A stretch of DNA of 64,000 nucleotides from Xestospongia bergquistia. Its lineage: Eukaryota; Porifera; Demospongiae; Haplosclerida; Petrosiidae. The notes beneath the pieces are model-generated. The model made no database searches, was not told the DNA's origin, and worked only from the letters and a program-made list of their open reading frames with translations. The translations under genes and the position numbers were made by a program. The stretch is from assembly GCA_963965975.1 (NCBI GenBank), contig OZ014415.1:129001-193000 (forward strand), in the 5' to 3' direction. Below, in pieces: positions 26,938 to 47,882 of the stretch (position 1 is the stretch's first letter; every line of letters begins with the position of its first letter).

Positions 26938-27306
26938 CCTGAGTGCCAGTGTGTTGTGGGCCAGCGTTCTGCAATACATCAGACCTCTGAGATGGTTACC
27001 AGCATACTCTACGGAGTATCCGAAAGGCCGACTAGGATAGGGCTGGTAGTCTCCCTTTAAACGAGATGAGGCTGGTGTATTTGTAGTTCCCGGTTCCTGA
27101 ATGCGACATTCCCTAAGAGCTGGAATCCCGTACGGCTGGTTTTAAGTTAGGGCGACGCTCCAGCCAGGATTACCTCGCGAAGACGAGGGTTACCAAGCCA
27201 GGTGGCGGTCCCAGCTAGCAATAGCAGGGAATCCTGGAGCCTAAGTGGAAGCCTGAGTGGGTGAGCGAGTAGGAATCGTTTGGGCAACACACAAGGGTTT
27301 TTTTTG
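26938..27306 (+). mobile_element. GC-rich, highly structured dispersed repeat (SINE-like or ncRNA candidate)
   Basis: About 50% GC against roughly a third around it, with no long frame. A perfect 6-bp hairpin ATACTC-TACG-GAGTAT lies at 27004-27019; its loop is of the very stable C(UNCG)G type. It is followed at once by CC-GAAA-GG (27020-27027), a GNRA loop. Further on, CCTCG/CGAGG (27173-27177 with 27184-27188) pairs. The arms 27157-27171 and 27230-27240 (GCTCCAG[CCAG]GATT with AATCCTGGAGC) enclose it. The 3' end is a run of eight or more T, as at a polymerase III terminator. Two diverged partial copies follow within 1 kb. The class is unknown: a SINE, a non-autonomous element or a structured RNA would all fit. 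Confidence 0.5.
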
Positions 27307-27462
27307 TTTGTTTTTTAATTTTATAAATCACACTAGTTTTTTTTAATAAATTTAGATTTATTTTGTGCATTAAGTTCTGTGTAGACAGTCAGACAAATAG
27401 TGTTGGTAGTCTTGTACTATTCCAAAAATAAAGGTAATACTTGATAACTACATTTGACAATT

Positions 27463-27640
27463 CTGCTAGCTAGCAGGGAATCCTGGTGACCTTTATTTAT
27501 AATTCTATTTAATTATAAATAAATGTAATTATTTATCTATTTATAAATCTATTTAATTATAAATCTATTTTAAAAGTATTAAGGATTACTCAGTAAGAAA
27601 GTTAGGAGGTAACTCAGTAGGATCATATGAGCAACACAAC
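27463..27640 (+). repeat. Partial copy of the structured repeat, interrupted by AT-rich DNA
   Basis: AGCAGGGAATCCTGG near 27471-27486 matches the middle of the element. GGTAACTCAGTAGGATCATA and GCAACACAAC at about 27607-27640 match its tail. About 110 bp of AT-rich sequence lies between. Confidence 0.5.
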
Positions 27641-27915
27641 TATACCTTTTTTAAAAAAAACACTGTCTTTGTTCTGTTGAGATGTTTCCTATAATTACCA
27701 CATAATAATTATTATTTCATTAACTAATATAACCTCTATATCAGATATTCCTTTAGCTTCATCCAGTAATTTCTTCACTACATATTCGATTTCTTTCAGC
27801 AACAAATTCTAATCGCTTGACTTCTCTCTCTCAAAGAACGACTCCATAATAGACAACTATAAAGAGAGAGAACAACATCTGATTTAAACACAATATTGCT
27901 GGAGGGATGACTTAG

Positions 27916-28056
27916 ACTCCACAGCCAGGATTACCTCATCTTTGGACGAGGGTTACCAAGCCACATAGGCAATCCTAGCTACCAATAGCAGGGAATCCTG
28001 CATACCAAGTAGGATTGCCTGCTGGTGAGTCATTAGGATCATTTAGGTAACACAAT
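27916..28056 (+). repeat. Second copy (3' part) of the structured repeat
   Basis: This aligns with 27150-27290 of the first copy: CAGCCAGGATTACCTC, GACGAGGGTTACCAAGCCA, AATAGCAGGGAATCCTG and a GGTAACACAA-like tail. The outer arms CCAGGATT (27925-27932) and AATCCTG (27994-28000) are kept. A perfect 11-bp inverted repeat (27967-27977 with 28010-28020) is also present. Confidence 0.65.
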
Positions 28057-28448
28057 CACTTTAATTTTTTATCAAGTTAGATATATAAGTCTTTTACAAG
28101 CAGAGTGATTATTTTGCTCAAAAGTGTTGTTATAATCTCTAAAAAAATTAATTTGTAACACTGAGTGTGACACTAAATATTATAGTTGTCTGCTTGTGTC
28201 AAAATATTTGTTTTATTGTGTTAATTTCATATTACTAATGTAAAGTATCATTGTCTCTTTTTATGTTACAACAAATAAAAATCCTTACCTAAACACTATC
28301 AATCCACAACGTGTAACTTCTGCTTACATGTGAGAATGCAATAAAACTTAAAGAAAATTTGGATAACCTTATTTATTAGCTATATGCAAGTAGGAAGCCG
28401 CGCCCATTCAGTTTAGATAGGTGTGGCTATGTTTATTGGTGTGGCATC

Positions 28449-31400
28449 ATGGGTGAGTTCTCCTTTACTTCTTATACTCGTGACTATAATTCTCTTTTAC
28501 AGCTTTAATCGACTTTAGTGACGAATCTGAGTTATCTCGACTGTCTCTTAATTCAGTGAGTAGCAAGTTTGAAGATAATTTTTGGGTCAGTACAACATAA
28601 AGCTATCAGCTAAATACCACTTTATTATAGGGGCAAGAGTGTCGTGGATTTGAAGTGTTGTTAAATAACCTAAAGTCAGGTTCTTCAGCATCACATCATA
28701 TTGGAGATTACATTAAAGAACGGTAATTATATTGTATTAGTAATTCACTAAAGTACTCCCTCTTGTTTTAGTGTCTCTATTGAAAAAACATATGTTAAAA
28801 ATTTGCAGAAATTATCAAAAACATTAGGACAAGCTACTGATGCTACTTTAGGGTATGACATCATTATGACATCATGCAATTATTATGTATCCTTTTTATA
28901 TCATTTAAATACTGTATCTTCATGTGTATGCTTCCATTTTGTTAGGAGTTTGTATCCTCTCTGGTTAGTAGTATTAAAGACAATTGATACTGTATGTATA
29001 AACAGAGACAAACATGTCATATCACTGGTAGAACTTGGAAAGGAGGTAGCTGAATATACTAGTAAACACGATGATCATCTTAAAGGAAATGTAAGGAATA
29101 TGGATAGATAGAAATATAGAAATGGATGAATAGATAGTAAAATGGATGAATAAATGAAACAATGAATATACTGATAGATGAATATCAATTTATTTATTAG
29201 TTGAAAGGAGACATAGAATCAGCTCAGAAGAGTTTATCAGCTTATCGTCATAGTATTGATGTTGTCATGAAAACACAAAAAACTTATAAGAACTCTTGTA
29301 ATGACGTGGCTGAGCTCCAACTTGATGCTCAGAAAATGATAGCTGATCCTAACAGAGCTAAAGATATCGAAAAAATGGAAGGAAAAATTAAGAAAGCTCG
29401 CAGACAAATGGAGAACACAAGTATGTTTAACAGAGTGATATTTATAATAGTGGGTGTGGTCTTTTATAGAATCTGAGCATCAGAAAGCTATTGAAACATA
29501 TCATACTCAATGGAAGGATTTTGAGCAAAAAATGACAGTTGCTTGTAAAGTAATATATTGTTTACTATCCAACTATAAAATTATTATTATATTTTATAGA
29601 AATTTCAATCATTAGAAGAAGAGCATTTGTCACAGTTAAGATTATTTACATTACGTTTAGTTGACAGTCATGAAACTGGAGAGATGGAATTATATCGCGA
29701 ATATAAAAAACTAAAAGAAAGAATGGAAACGTTTCCAGTTGAGAAATTAATTTCTATGTTCGCTCAATTAAAGACAACTGGTAAAAGAAAACCAGGTAAA
29801 TAAATGGATAGATAGATGTAGGTGTGGATAAATGGATGGAAGAATGGACAGATGATGGAAGGACATTTATATGAAGATGTAATTAGTAACATTTTTTATT
29901 TAGAATTGATGCAGTTTTCTCCTATTGAAATTGATGCTATACAACTTAGTCGTAGTGGAAGTTTAGCATCTTTTAATGATGTGTCTCAAGACAAGCAAAG
30001 TAATATAATATAGACTTTAATTTGTGGGTTATAGAGGTGTGGCTTCATCTCCATAGCAACAGCACCAACTAAAAAGGAGAAAAAGAAAAAGAAATCCAAG
30101 AAAGATAGCGGAACTAATGATGCTCCAGAGACCACACCCCCTAAAGATGAGGTCAGATATTGTTATTAATAACAAAATTAATTATTTCTATAATTAGAAT
30201 GTTGATGAGGAGGGGTATACCATTAGACCTGAAAATGCTGATAAAATTGCTAAATTTTCAGATGATGACTCCCATCATAGTGACTCAGAGTCTGAGAGTG
30301 ATTTTGAAGATGGTAAGTTTGTCAAATGATAGTTATGTCACCTAGCTCCACCCATTATTAGAGGCTGAGAAGAGGATACAGGGGTTAAAAATAAAGGAAC
30401 AAGCCATCACCGCAGCTGCTAGTGTGGACGAGTTAAGTGAAGTTGTTAAAAAAATCAAACTAGAAGCTCCACCCACTACTGGAATGAAACGAGCTGGTAG
30501 TACTCATTCACTTGACAGTGAGTATACATATATATATCCATTGAAAGTATTTATGTATCCATTATTAATAAGTAACCATATATCCATTATGAATAGTTAT
30601 ATGTCCATTTTAGCTCAGTCAACATCCAATATACCACAGTTAACAAAAACCTCACCAGCAGGCAGTCAATCCCTATACAATCAACCAATTGACGTTTCCT
30701 CTGCAACTACTGTTGACCATCAACCTCCTACATTAGCACCAAATCAATCCCTACCTTCTTTTCCAACAACTGGGACACCGTGGGAAGCTTCGTTCAATGC
30801 CTCCCTCCCACCACCTGTATCATCATCGTCATCTTGGGCTACTTTCATTACGCCAGAGAAAACACTAGACACTCAGTCCGTTCTCTCACCAATTTTAACC
30901 CCTAGTGATAAATCTAGTGAAGACGAAGGCATCAAAATTAACCTTAGCGATACTTCTTCACTTGACAATGGTGTAAGACAGTCTTCACCTCAAATAGGCT
31001 CAAGAACATCATCTCCTCTTCCTAACTCTCTTCTCCCTCCACCTCCCGGGTCTACTCGCAGACGAGGGTTTGAAGGTGGAGGTCACAAATCTGAGCCTTC
31101 CTCTCCTAACCTGCCAATACGGGGTATATCACCAGTACAAAGTCAAAAGGAACAAGTCATGACTAACCCAACTCAGAGACGAAGTCTAAACCAACGTCCA
31201 ATAAGTGCTACACCATTAACATCTCCGTCACCATTAGCAACCACTACTCATCAGTCTGCAGTGCAGAACACCAGCAGTTCAAGTTTAAATACCAGTCTGA
31301 CAAGTGGACCAGTTAAACAAACCAGTGGATCAATATTACCAATAGCTATAGCATTTCAAGAAACTTGTAATGCTATTTTTAAAGGCAGTGATCTCTCAAA

Positions 31401-32541
31401 GTAAGTAAATAAATGATGACATTTTAATGAGAGCATCTAACCAGTTTATTAAAGGAGCATACTAAACCAATTAATCCAACAATAATAAAATAATAAAACT
31501 AGTATTTTAAACCCGTTCCAACTCCTTTTATAGAACTATAGTGAAAGTCACTGGACAAATGGATTTTTCTTTTCCATCAAATGCTCTTTCATTGTTATCT
31601 TCTCATGAACCACTTCAGTTTTCCCTCACTGATCTGCAAAACGTCACAAAAATATTGCACAACCAGAATCTGTTAATACAGTAAGAAATTATTTTCATAA
31701 TACACTTGTAAATAGAAGCATTCGGTAATTAGAGTATTTATGGTATTTGTATAGGGAGAAAGAAGGTGTCTACATATTTCAAATGGACAAACTGAGCACT
31801 CATTTACAACAAATTGCTAGCAAAAGTCCACTACCATTTCATAATGTACAAGCTCTAAAATATGAGGTAAATTTAACCCTTTTAAAACTGTATTTAGCCC
31901 TTTATAACAACTAGGTCATTCATACTAAAAGTATAATGCTCCCACTACAATTGACATCATTTTGGAAGTGTGAACCAACAAATACCACATTTCGTTTGGA
32001 CTATACGTACACACCTAATGTGTTTCCAGTAGCTACCAAACCTAACATGACTAACATCACTGTAAGCTTAACAGTTGGGGGCGGAGTCACTAAAGTGGAC
32101 TCAGAACCCTCTGGGACGTGGTCAGCAGATAAAAATATGATAGTGTGGAAATTACCCGATATATCAGCATCAAATGATGGTAAGCCAATTGTTACTATTA
32201 ATAGACTAAATCATAATATATTTTATATTTAGTAACAGTTTTTAATAATCTGATACTATTTTTAGGACTATCTTAACATTATCAATTACTATACATTAGA
32301 TACGTCTACCCTTAAATCCAAGTTTCAAGTATCGTCTGGTCCAACCACACCTTCCCCAGCTCTTATCCAATTTGTATGTGATGGTAGTACATTGTCTGGT
32401 ATTAACTTCTCACTTGAAAGCACTGCATACAAAATATCTCTTAGAAAAGACAAATGTTCTGCTGGTAAATATACTATGTTAATATTTAGTATTTAATGAT
32501 TGTATTTTGTAGGCAAATATATGGCTGAACCCGCTAAGTGA
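28449..32541 (+). CDS. FCHO-type endocytic protein (F-BAR plus mu-homology domain)
   Basis: A tiny first exon (ATG G, 28449-28452) joins exon 2 to give MALIDFSDESELSRL. The F-BAR domain follows: NFWGQECRGFEVLLNNLKSG, YIKERVSIEKTYVKNLQKLS, LYPLWLVVLKTIDT, GDIESAQKSLSAYRHSIDVV and FQSLEEEHLSQLRLFTLRL. The middle third is disordered, S/T/P-rich and lysine-rich (KKEKKKKKSKKD). The C-terminal mu-homology domain begins ILPIAIAFQETCNAIFKG and TIVKVTGQMDFSFPSNALSL. It ends FSLESTAYKISLRKDKC and AGKYMAEPAK, with stop at 32541. FCHO1/2 proteins bind PI(4,5)P2 membranes, recruit Eps15/intersectin and AP2, and help start clathrin-coated pits. In the penultimate exon I chose the acceptor before DTSTLKSKF, since the earlier one meets a stop. 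One FCHO gene is expected outside vertebrates. Confidence 0.93.
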
Positions 32542-32675
32542 TATGGTCATTGTATCTTAAATGTTTCACTCTGTGATTATTTTTAATTCAATGTGATTGA
32601 AAAGCTGTTATTTAGTTCCAATATTATTGATATATAAAAACATTATTATTATTATTATTATTATAGAAATGTGAT

Positions 32676-37315
<4,640 letters not shown>

Positions 37316-37355
37316 CACTCGTGAACGTGTGGGTTGTCGGCGTTAAATTCTACAC
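37316..37355. promoter_or_regulatory. 40-bp divergent spacer IPO13 / PDE4
   Basis: Only 40 bp lie between the IPO13 ATG (minus) and the upstream PDE4 ATG (plus). Transcription starts must therefore overlap or lie inside the opposite gene. The NRF1-like palindrome of the other spacers is absent. Confidence 0.5.
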
Positions 37356-41582
<4,227 letters not shown>

Positions 41583-41764
41583 CTGATCTAACTCCTCTAT
41601 ATTTGTGTTAAATGAACTGTTAAATGATTAAAGGTGTTTTTTAAATTCTTTTCAAAACATTTTCTTTTTCCGTTTCATTTCTCATCATTTTATGTAGTAA
41701 CTAAATATTTTTATTTATTGTTTTCACATTTATGCTGTAGTTATCATTATGAAACCATAAACAT

Positions 41765-43067
41765 TTAATGATTTTGTTGTTTTTTTGTCAACATTGATTG
41801 TAATGCTCTCTGACGTAGTTGTGTCTCTAACACATTACTGATAGTAGACAGGTTTTCAATGCATGTTTGACCAGCTACTGCGTCATCAGAACTTTCAGTA
41901 AAAACAGAATTGTCCAGTTGTCTCAATTGTTTCTCTAATAACCTCTTCCGTAATTCCATTTCTAATATTTTTTGTTGATCAATAAGGTCATCATCTGCCC
42001 ATAAACTGTGGTCAGGACTTGCTGTAAGCTCGATATGATCTTCCATATTGTCGCCAACTATAATTAATGGATTATTATTAGCAATTATTTCATGTGGGTT
42101 ATCACGTGATCTATCTTCTAAGTCATGTGATCTATTGGTCAATTTGTCCAGTGATCTATCATGTGATTTGGCAAGTGATCTGTCTATTAAATCATGTGAC
42201 TTGTTTGGTAATACATCTGCTAAGTCATGTGACTTATCTGGTAATCTATCTGCTATATAATGTGAACTGTCAGATGGTCTGTCCGTTAAATCATGTGACG
42301 GACCCATGGGAGAGCTTGGAGAAGTTTCATCATTGCTGACATCACTAATATGATAGACAAGTTCAGTCTTCTGATACAGATTGTTATCAGATACTCGATC
42401 ACTCTCACCACCTTCGCTAGGAGGTACCTCCTCACCTTCACACTCTCCACTCTCACTAGTAGAGTAGGTATCTCCATTTATAATGTGTTCTAATTCTTCA
42501 GTAGACAGACTTTTTAATTCTTTCAAACATAACTCTTTTATTTGTTGTATCTTTAATCCCTACAATAGTAACAATAGAAAATTAACTAAGTATTAATTCT
42601 ACAAAATTTTTGATAGATTTTTTCATGCCACATTCACAATATTCCAAGTATTTTTAAAGTATTGTGACAGTCGTCAAATTTTAACTACTAAGTTATATCA
42701 CAAGTAATTCCTCAAACATTCCCATTATAATATCAGTTCTTACCTTTAAAATATCAGGTAACATGCCCAACACATCTGTATCACTTAATATTGTAAATAC
42801 TTGATCTAATAATGTAACAGGTTCTTCTTTATAATGAGTCAGACTTTGAGGGACAGCTAAATCACCTGATTGAACTAATTTTGCAAGCTGTGATAACTTC
42901 TTTAACCTTCCACTTTCAGTATCCTGGTCTCGACGTTCCCTTTTCCTACTATATGTATGGAATACTTCACAAGATCACGTGACATAATTTTACCTAGTGT
43001 CCTCTTTTTTATGTCTCTTTCTCTTGTGTCTCTCTCTCCTCTTTTCACTAACATCATGGACATCCAT
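41765..43067 (-). CDS. CAAP1-like protein (caspase activity and apoptosis inhibitor 1 family)
   Basis: Three or four exons from ATG 43067 (MDVHDVSEKRRERHKRKRHK, basic and nuclear-like) to stop 41765. The conserved part is VTLLDQVFTILSDTDVLGML followed by PDILKGLKIQQIKELCLKEL and LKSLSTEELEHIINGD. This resembles the CAAP1 domain (CAAP1 has L..CF.VL...K...MLPD.LK plus a leucine-rich helix). An acidic S/E stretch follows. Then comes a repetitive section with five SHD words (KSHDL, RSHDL) and a C-terminal helix (LEMELRKRLLEKQLRQL, LETQLRQRALQSML) comparable to the CAAP1 end. CAAP1 is reported to restrain caspase-10 activation in mammals; a role here is only inferred. The SHD repeats are encoded by TCACATGA, the octamer frequent in nearby non-coding DNA. 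Confidence 0.6.
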
Positions 43068-43494
43068 GATCTAATTTAAAAAGGCGTGAGACCTATAAAC
43101 GTGAGCGGAAATATACGGAGACTTTCTAAAATTTATACAGGAAAGTGAATGGGAGAAACGTAGACAAGAATATTCGGAAATATTCTGAAATTTGTACAGA
43201 AAGAACCCGAGAATCATTCCGTATACTTCAGTGCAAACAATTATAACAAAATTCTATTATTTTAGGATGAAGATATGAGATGATGGAGATGATAATAGTC
43301 TAAGAATGTTCTGGTCACATTACGACCTAGCTCTAAATCTATGTAGTATTTATTAAGGATACTTCAACATTAATTGTAATGTAGTATGATAGCACTAATC
43401 ATGTTACTATATATAGTAACACACATTGAGTGTTACTATATTTAGTACATAAACTAATCCAACCCATAAATCATAATGCTCATGAATATTAATT
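43068..43494. other. Spacer between CAAP1-like and AGBL4
   Basis: 427 bp with no coding signal. At 43182-43202 it carries ATTCTGAAATTTGTAC-GAAA and, 36 bases after that word begins, TCCGTATACT. The same pair of words lies upstream of THOC3 (7016-7035, and TCCGTATACT near 7070). Confidence 0.6.
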
Positions 43495-45512
43495 TTATGT
43501 TGCTAGGATACAATCGTCCTCCGAGTACAGGACATGTAGACCTGATTCTTTGTGTGTATAACAGAAAAAAGAAACTTCTAAAGTATAGCAGTTAGCCTGT
43601 GAAGTTAGACATCCTCCTAGACATCTATACTAATATAATATTATATTTATAACGATAGGTGCATACCTTCTACCTGTGCCTGCCTTAACTGCATCTCGAT
43701 TGAAAGAGGTTTTATCCTGTGATTAGATATATGAATTAAGTATTAACTAATGTGTACTTACCCAGGAGAAGTCGTGTGCTCTTTGACAGAGTAATTTTGG
43801 AAATATAGAATGTTTTTCAAAACGATCTTCCTCATCATAAATGTTTCCATACATAAATCCTAATGGACAGATGGTTAAGATAAATGAACTCATATAATGA
43901 TGAATGGACATACTAACTTACCATTAGTTAATGTAGAGTGGGCGTGAATATCAATATAAAAATCTAACTTTTTTTCCTAAAAACATTAAAAATAAAACAT
44001 TAAAAAATACAACAGATCTTACTGAATTTTTATCATATTCCATCACTATTTCTTTAACAGCATGTACTGTGGGATGTGCCCAGGGGGTGGGGTCAACCCA
44101 GTGACGATTAAGGTCAAATCCCATCAACGAACACCTATAATTACCTATATATACACCATCAGGATTTAACATTGGTACTAAAAAAATAAAAAAAATAAAA
44201 GTTAAAAAAATCAGATAACTTACTTATTTTAAAGATAAGATGATCTCTCAAAGTACTAGCTTCTGGTATGTCACTTATTAAATAGTCAATGATCCCTATT
44301 AATTAAATACTATAATTATAGGGGCAAAACTCATTATACCTTGACAAACATAAGATGAAGGAGACTCTCCAGGATGTACACGAGCTGTTATAAAAATGAC
44401 TTTAGCTTGCACACCAGGTTCTGTATTCTCTATTATTATAATACGTTATTGTATTATATAACGTTAATAAAATTATCATTACTTGGTGATGTGATGGTAA
44501 TGATGTCTAATTGTCGTTGTTGCTATGGAAACACATTGAATGATGTCATTATGATGTCAAGGTCTTACTAGGGTGTAACAGAGTATTTCTCTTTTATAAT
44601 AATCTTTAGCTAAATTATCAAGGCCTTTTAAATAGCTCTGTAAATGTGAGTATGTGTAAGGATAGCAATAGGCAAACTGTAGTGAGATAAAAGAGAGACC
44701 CCTGTTAATTATAACAATAATGAAACTCAGTTAGACTTTAATATTGAAGGTTTAATGGATTTGAGGATGACCCTGATATAATTAATAATAATACTTACTT
44801 GATATGTGTCGTCTTCATTATCGAAAGCAAAGGCGAATGACATGACATAATTCTTTTGATGTTCTGGTGATCGATAATAGAACACATTACGAGCTGGTAT
44901 ACGATGCCTGAAATTAATCAATTAATGAAGGGGCATAGTCAATAAGTACTAACCATGTTGGACGTGATGTTGACAGTACTAGTGGACTCATTCCCTCACG
45001 ATATAGACTTCTTGTTTTGCTAAAATTAACCACATGAAAAATGACTCTCTAAATTGAGAATGAATCTTGGATTAGTACATAAAATACAATAGATAACCTG
45101 CTCTAATTTTGTGTTTTTCACTGTAAAATTGAACCATACTCTATATCTGTTGAAATCAAGGGGATACTCCTGCAATAATAATTATTAATTATACGTACCT
45201 TGAATTACATGTATCTGGACGTACAAATAAATCATATTCAAAGTTATTTATGTAATCCACTCTACCTAAATTACCTATAAATATGCTGTTAATAAAACAC
45301 TCTTAAGACAGTAGTGACTGACCAGACTCAAAGCATGCATCAAACACAAGGAGACCTCTTACAGGCGGTCCCTTATAGCCTTCTGGTATAGGCATATAAC
45401 TCGAAACGTTGCCTAGAAATTCTTCTTTATCATAACTCGTTTCAGTAGCTGATATTTGCCTTATTGTGTCTTTTGGAGACCCTGATCTATCGTCTTCTAA
45501 ACTGGTAGCCAT
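43495..45512 (-). CDS. AGBL4: Cytosolic carboxypeptidase 6 (AGBL4/CCP6 type)
   Basis: Minus strand, about ten exons, ATG 45512 (MATSLEDDRSGSPKD). The N-terminal beta domain reads LLVFDACFESG|NLGRVDYI, YDLFVRPDTCNSR and YRVWFNFTV. The M14 zinc carboxypeptidase follows, with the first metal motif in RVHPGESPSSYVCQGIIDYL. Next are VPMLNPDGVYIGNYRCSLMG then FDLNRHW, the second histidine in FYIDIHAHST, and TSFNRDAVKAGTGRR. I place the last exon at 43633 downwards (CLGGCLTSQANCYTLEVSFF), with stop at 43495; its active-site Glu lies in YTLEVSF. CCP6 removes glutamates from polyglutamylated tubulin and other acidic tails. The protein is short (~430 residues), as in CCP6 rather than CCP1. It is head to head with PUF60, with 66 bp between starts. 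Confidence 0.93.
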
Positions 45513-45578
45513 TTTGTTTTCAAGTTACTATGGCAACGCTCTGCTCATGCGCAATAGATTATTCAGCGCATGTAAAAA
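45513..45578. promoter_or_regulatory. Divergent promoter AGBL4 / PUF60 with NRF1-like word
   Basis: This 66-bp spacer contains TCATGCGCAATA at 45545-45556, sharing CATGCGCAA with the three other divergent spacers. No TATA box. Confidence 0.6.
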
Positions 45579-47199
45579 ATGGTGGACGTGAGGGAGGTAG
45601 TGTTTGTTATTATCAATTATAACTCGAATATTCTTAATATTTTTAGAATGGTGGCTCGCCAGAAACTATTAGAAAGAGAAAAAGACGTGGATTTGAAACA
45701 CTAATGGATGATAGTGAGCTCAGTAATGTAGTTATGTATTTATTATGTTAATTATGTGTGGGTGTGTTCACACTTATTATAAATTGTTGTCTCTACGTTC
45801 CCCCATTTTGTCACTATTAAGGATTAACTGGATGACTTCTTGTCGTGCTCCAACATCCTTGTGGTACTACATTGTATTTAAATGCAAATATTAAATTAAT
45901 TAAGTAATTACTAGGGACTCTAATATGATTAGACGATATTATAGCAATATTCATATGAGATGATAGTTAAATATTTCTTGCTATTTTGTAGTGCCTGAGG
46001 AAGAACAGACTGGAGAACTTATAATGCCTGCAGCATTGCCCAAATTGAACAATGAACAAGCCCGTGATTTGAGAATGGCAAAAAAATATTGTCATGATAT
46101 CACTACAAAAATTGTAAGTGTTAACTATCTATTCATTCATCCATTCATTCATCTATCCGTCCATTCATTCATATATTCATCCATCCATTCATTTATCTAT
46201 CCATCCATTCATTCATCTATCCATCCATCTGTCCATTCATTTTCCCATTCATCTACGTTTCTATAGCAACAAGCTAAGCAATCCGAGTACCAAGCTCAGC
46301 AAATGTCCACATTGCAAGAAGCAGCAAACCAGCAACGTGCTCTCTTATTAATGAGTAGGTCAGTTCATTGCCCCTGTAATAAACAGAATATTACATAATA
46401 TATCATTTAGGATATATATTGGTAGCATTAACTTTGAGCTAGGAGAGGAAGCAATCAGAACAGCTTTTCAACCATTTGGTACAATTAAAACTATTAACAT
46501 GTCATGGGATAGTGCTACTATGAAGCATAAAGGCTATGCTTTTATAGAGTATGAAACTGCTGAGGCAGCACAATTAGCATTAGAACAAATGACAGGTGTA
46601 ATTATTGGTGGGCGTAACATCAAAGTCGGTCGTCCAAACAACGTACCACAAGCTGCACCAATTATAGCTCAGATCCAAGAGAGTGCTGCCAAGTTACCTC
46701 GTATTTATATTTCCTCAATTCATCCTGATTTAACAGCTAAAGATGTTAAGAGGTATTGTCCCTGTTATTTCATGCCTTTAATTAATATTATTATTATTGT
46801 AGTGTATTTGAAGCTTTTGGGAAAATTAAAAAGATTGAGTTAGCCCCTGACTCAATTCCTGGTAAACATCGTGGGTGGGGTTTTATTGACTATGAAAATC
46901 ACAAGAGTGCAGCTGATGCTATAGCCTCAATGAACCTGTTTGATTTAGGGGGACAGTTCTTACGAGTTGGAAGGGTATCTCCCCCTTTTGATTGCTTTAT
47001 AGTTATCATATTTTCATCTAGGCCCTGACTCCACCTCTTCCTTTGTTTCCACCTAATGCTGGTCCTGTGCTACCAAGTTTGCTGACCTCAGCAGCACTTG
47101 GATATTCCTCTCCTGTTGCTATCGGAAAAACACACAATTCTGATCCAAACCTCTGTATTGTTTCATGTAAGTAATGGAAGACAATAATATTAGAATAAT

Positions 47200-47239
<40 letters not shown>

Positions 47240-47882
47240 GCTCCTGAAAATGGCAGCAAGAAAGAAGCTGTTGTGGCCCCAGTAGCTCAAACTGTTAGTA
47301 AAAAACCTAAGTCAGAAGGCCAGCCTTCTTTAGCTGAAATCCAAGCTAAATTAAAAGCTGCTAATGATGAAAAAGGACCAGCTATATCTGAAGTAACAAC
47401 ATTACAGCAAGAAGAAGAGGTCTCTATATCTGGTAGCAATGCTCGACTTATGATAATGCAGAAACTATCGAGAAAAAGTGAAGTATGTTTTAATGTAAAT
47501 ATAATATATTATTATTATTATTATGTTTTTATAGTCTAAAATAGTTGTGTTACGTAATATGGTTACTGTTGACGATATTGATGATGATTTAGAGGATGAA
47601 GTGACGTCAGAATGTAGTCGCTATGGTAACGTCAAGCGTGTACTGATCTATCAAGAAAAACAAGGTATTGAAGAAGATGCAGAAGTTGTTGTAAAAATTT
47701 TTGTTATATTTAATACTCCTGCTGGTAAGGCTGTAAAATAAGATTAAAATTATGACAACTTTGTTATTTTAGAGGCTGAAAAAACAATAAAGGCATTGAA
47801 TGGTCGCTGGTTTGGTGGGCGTGTCATATCTGCTGAGTCTTACGATCAAGCAAAATTTGATTCCAATGACCTTTCACATTAA
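45579..47882 (+). CDS. PUF60: Poly(U)-binding splicing factor PUF60
   Basis: Starts [21 protein letters not shown] at 45579. A helical lead ([40 protein letters not shown]) is followed by RRM1 ([29 protein letters not shown]), RRM2 ([27 protein letters not shown]), a proline-rich linker, and the C-terminal UHM domain ([59 protein letters not shown]). The order and the UHM RWFGGR (the ligand-binding RxF motif) identify PUF60. It is a nuclear factor that aids 3' splice-site recognition together with U2AF65, binding U-rich polypyrimidine tracts. This is notable in a genome whose introns carry CT microsatellites at that position, including one in this gene (47201-47239). Stop at 47880-47882. Confidence 0.96.
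46120..46264 (+). repeat. ATTCATCC-rich intron of PUF60
   Basis: Imperfect repeats of CATCCATTCATTCATCTATC, G-poor on the sense strand, filling this intron. Similar sparse ATCCATT words occur in introns at 19890-20060, 30530-30615, 41040-41205 and 48480-48540. Confidence 0.85.
47201..47239 (+). repeat. CT tract at a 3' splice site in PUF60
   Basis: TTCTTT then pure CT ending CTCTCTAG; the exon begins CTCCTGAAAATGG. Confidence 0.95.

Larger units (their letters stand above)
26386..28448. other. 2-kb region without a recognised gene, repeat-bearing
   Basis: This is the largest gene-free stretch of the window. It holds the GC-rich foldable element at 26938-27306 and two partial relatives (27463-27640 and 27916-28056). 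AT-rich DNA fills the rest. A weak coding-like remnant on the minus strand at about 27730-27860 (LKEIEYVVKKLLDEAKG in one frame, REREVKRLEFVAERN in another) cannot be extended and may be a decayed exon. Confidence 0.6.

Noticed and set aside
26938..27306. Reading the GC-rich element as a tRNA, RNase P, SRP or rRNA gene
   Set aside because: No tRNA cloverleaf or A/B boxes in the right order, and no match I can recognise to conserved cores of those RNAs; left as an unnamed structured repeat.
27730..27860. Possible minus-strand exon with LKEIEYVVKKLLDEAKG
   Set aside because: Only one short frame with a stop upstream in the alternative frame, no flanking exons and no known family; kept as a weak remnant inside the gene-free region note.
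32240..32300. Acceptor in FCHO just before GACTATCTTAAC
   Set aside because: It leads to an immediate stop. The later acceptor before DTSTLKSKF restores the mu-homology domain.
46120..46351. Ser/His/Ile-rich frames ([10 protein letters not shown] type) in PUF60
   Set aside because: They are the translation of an intronic ATTCATCC repeat; the flanking exons join in phase without it.
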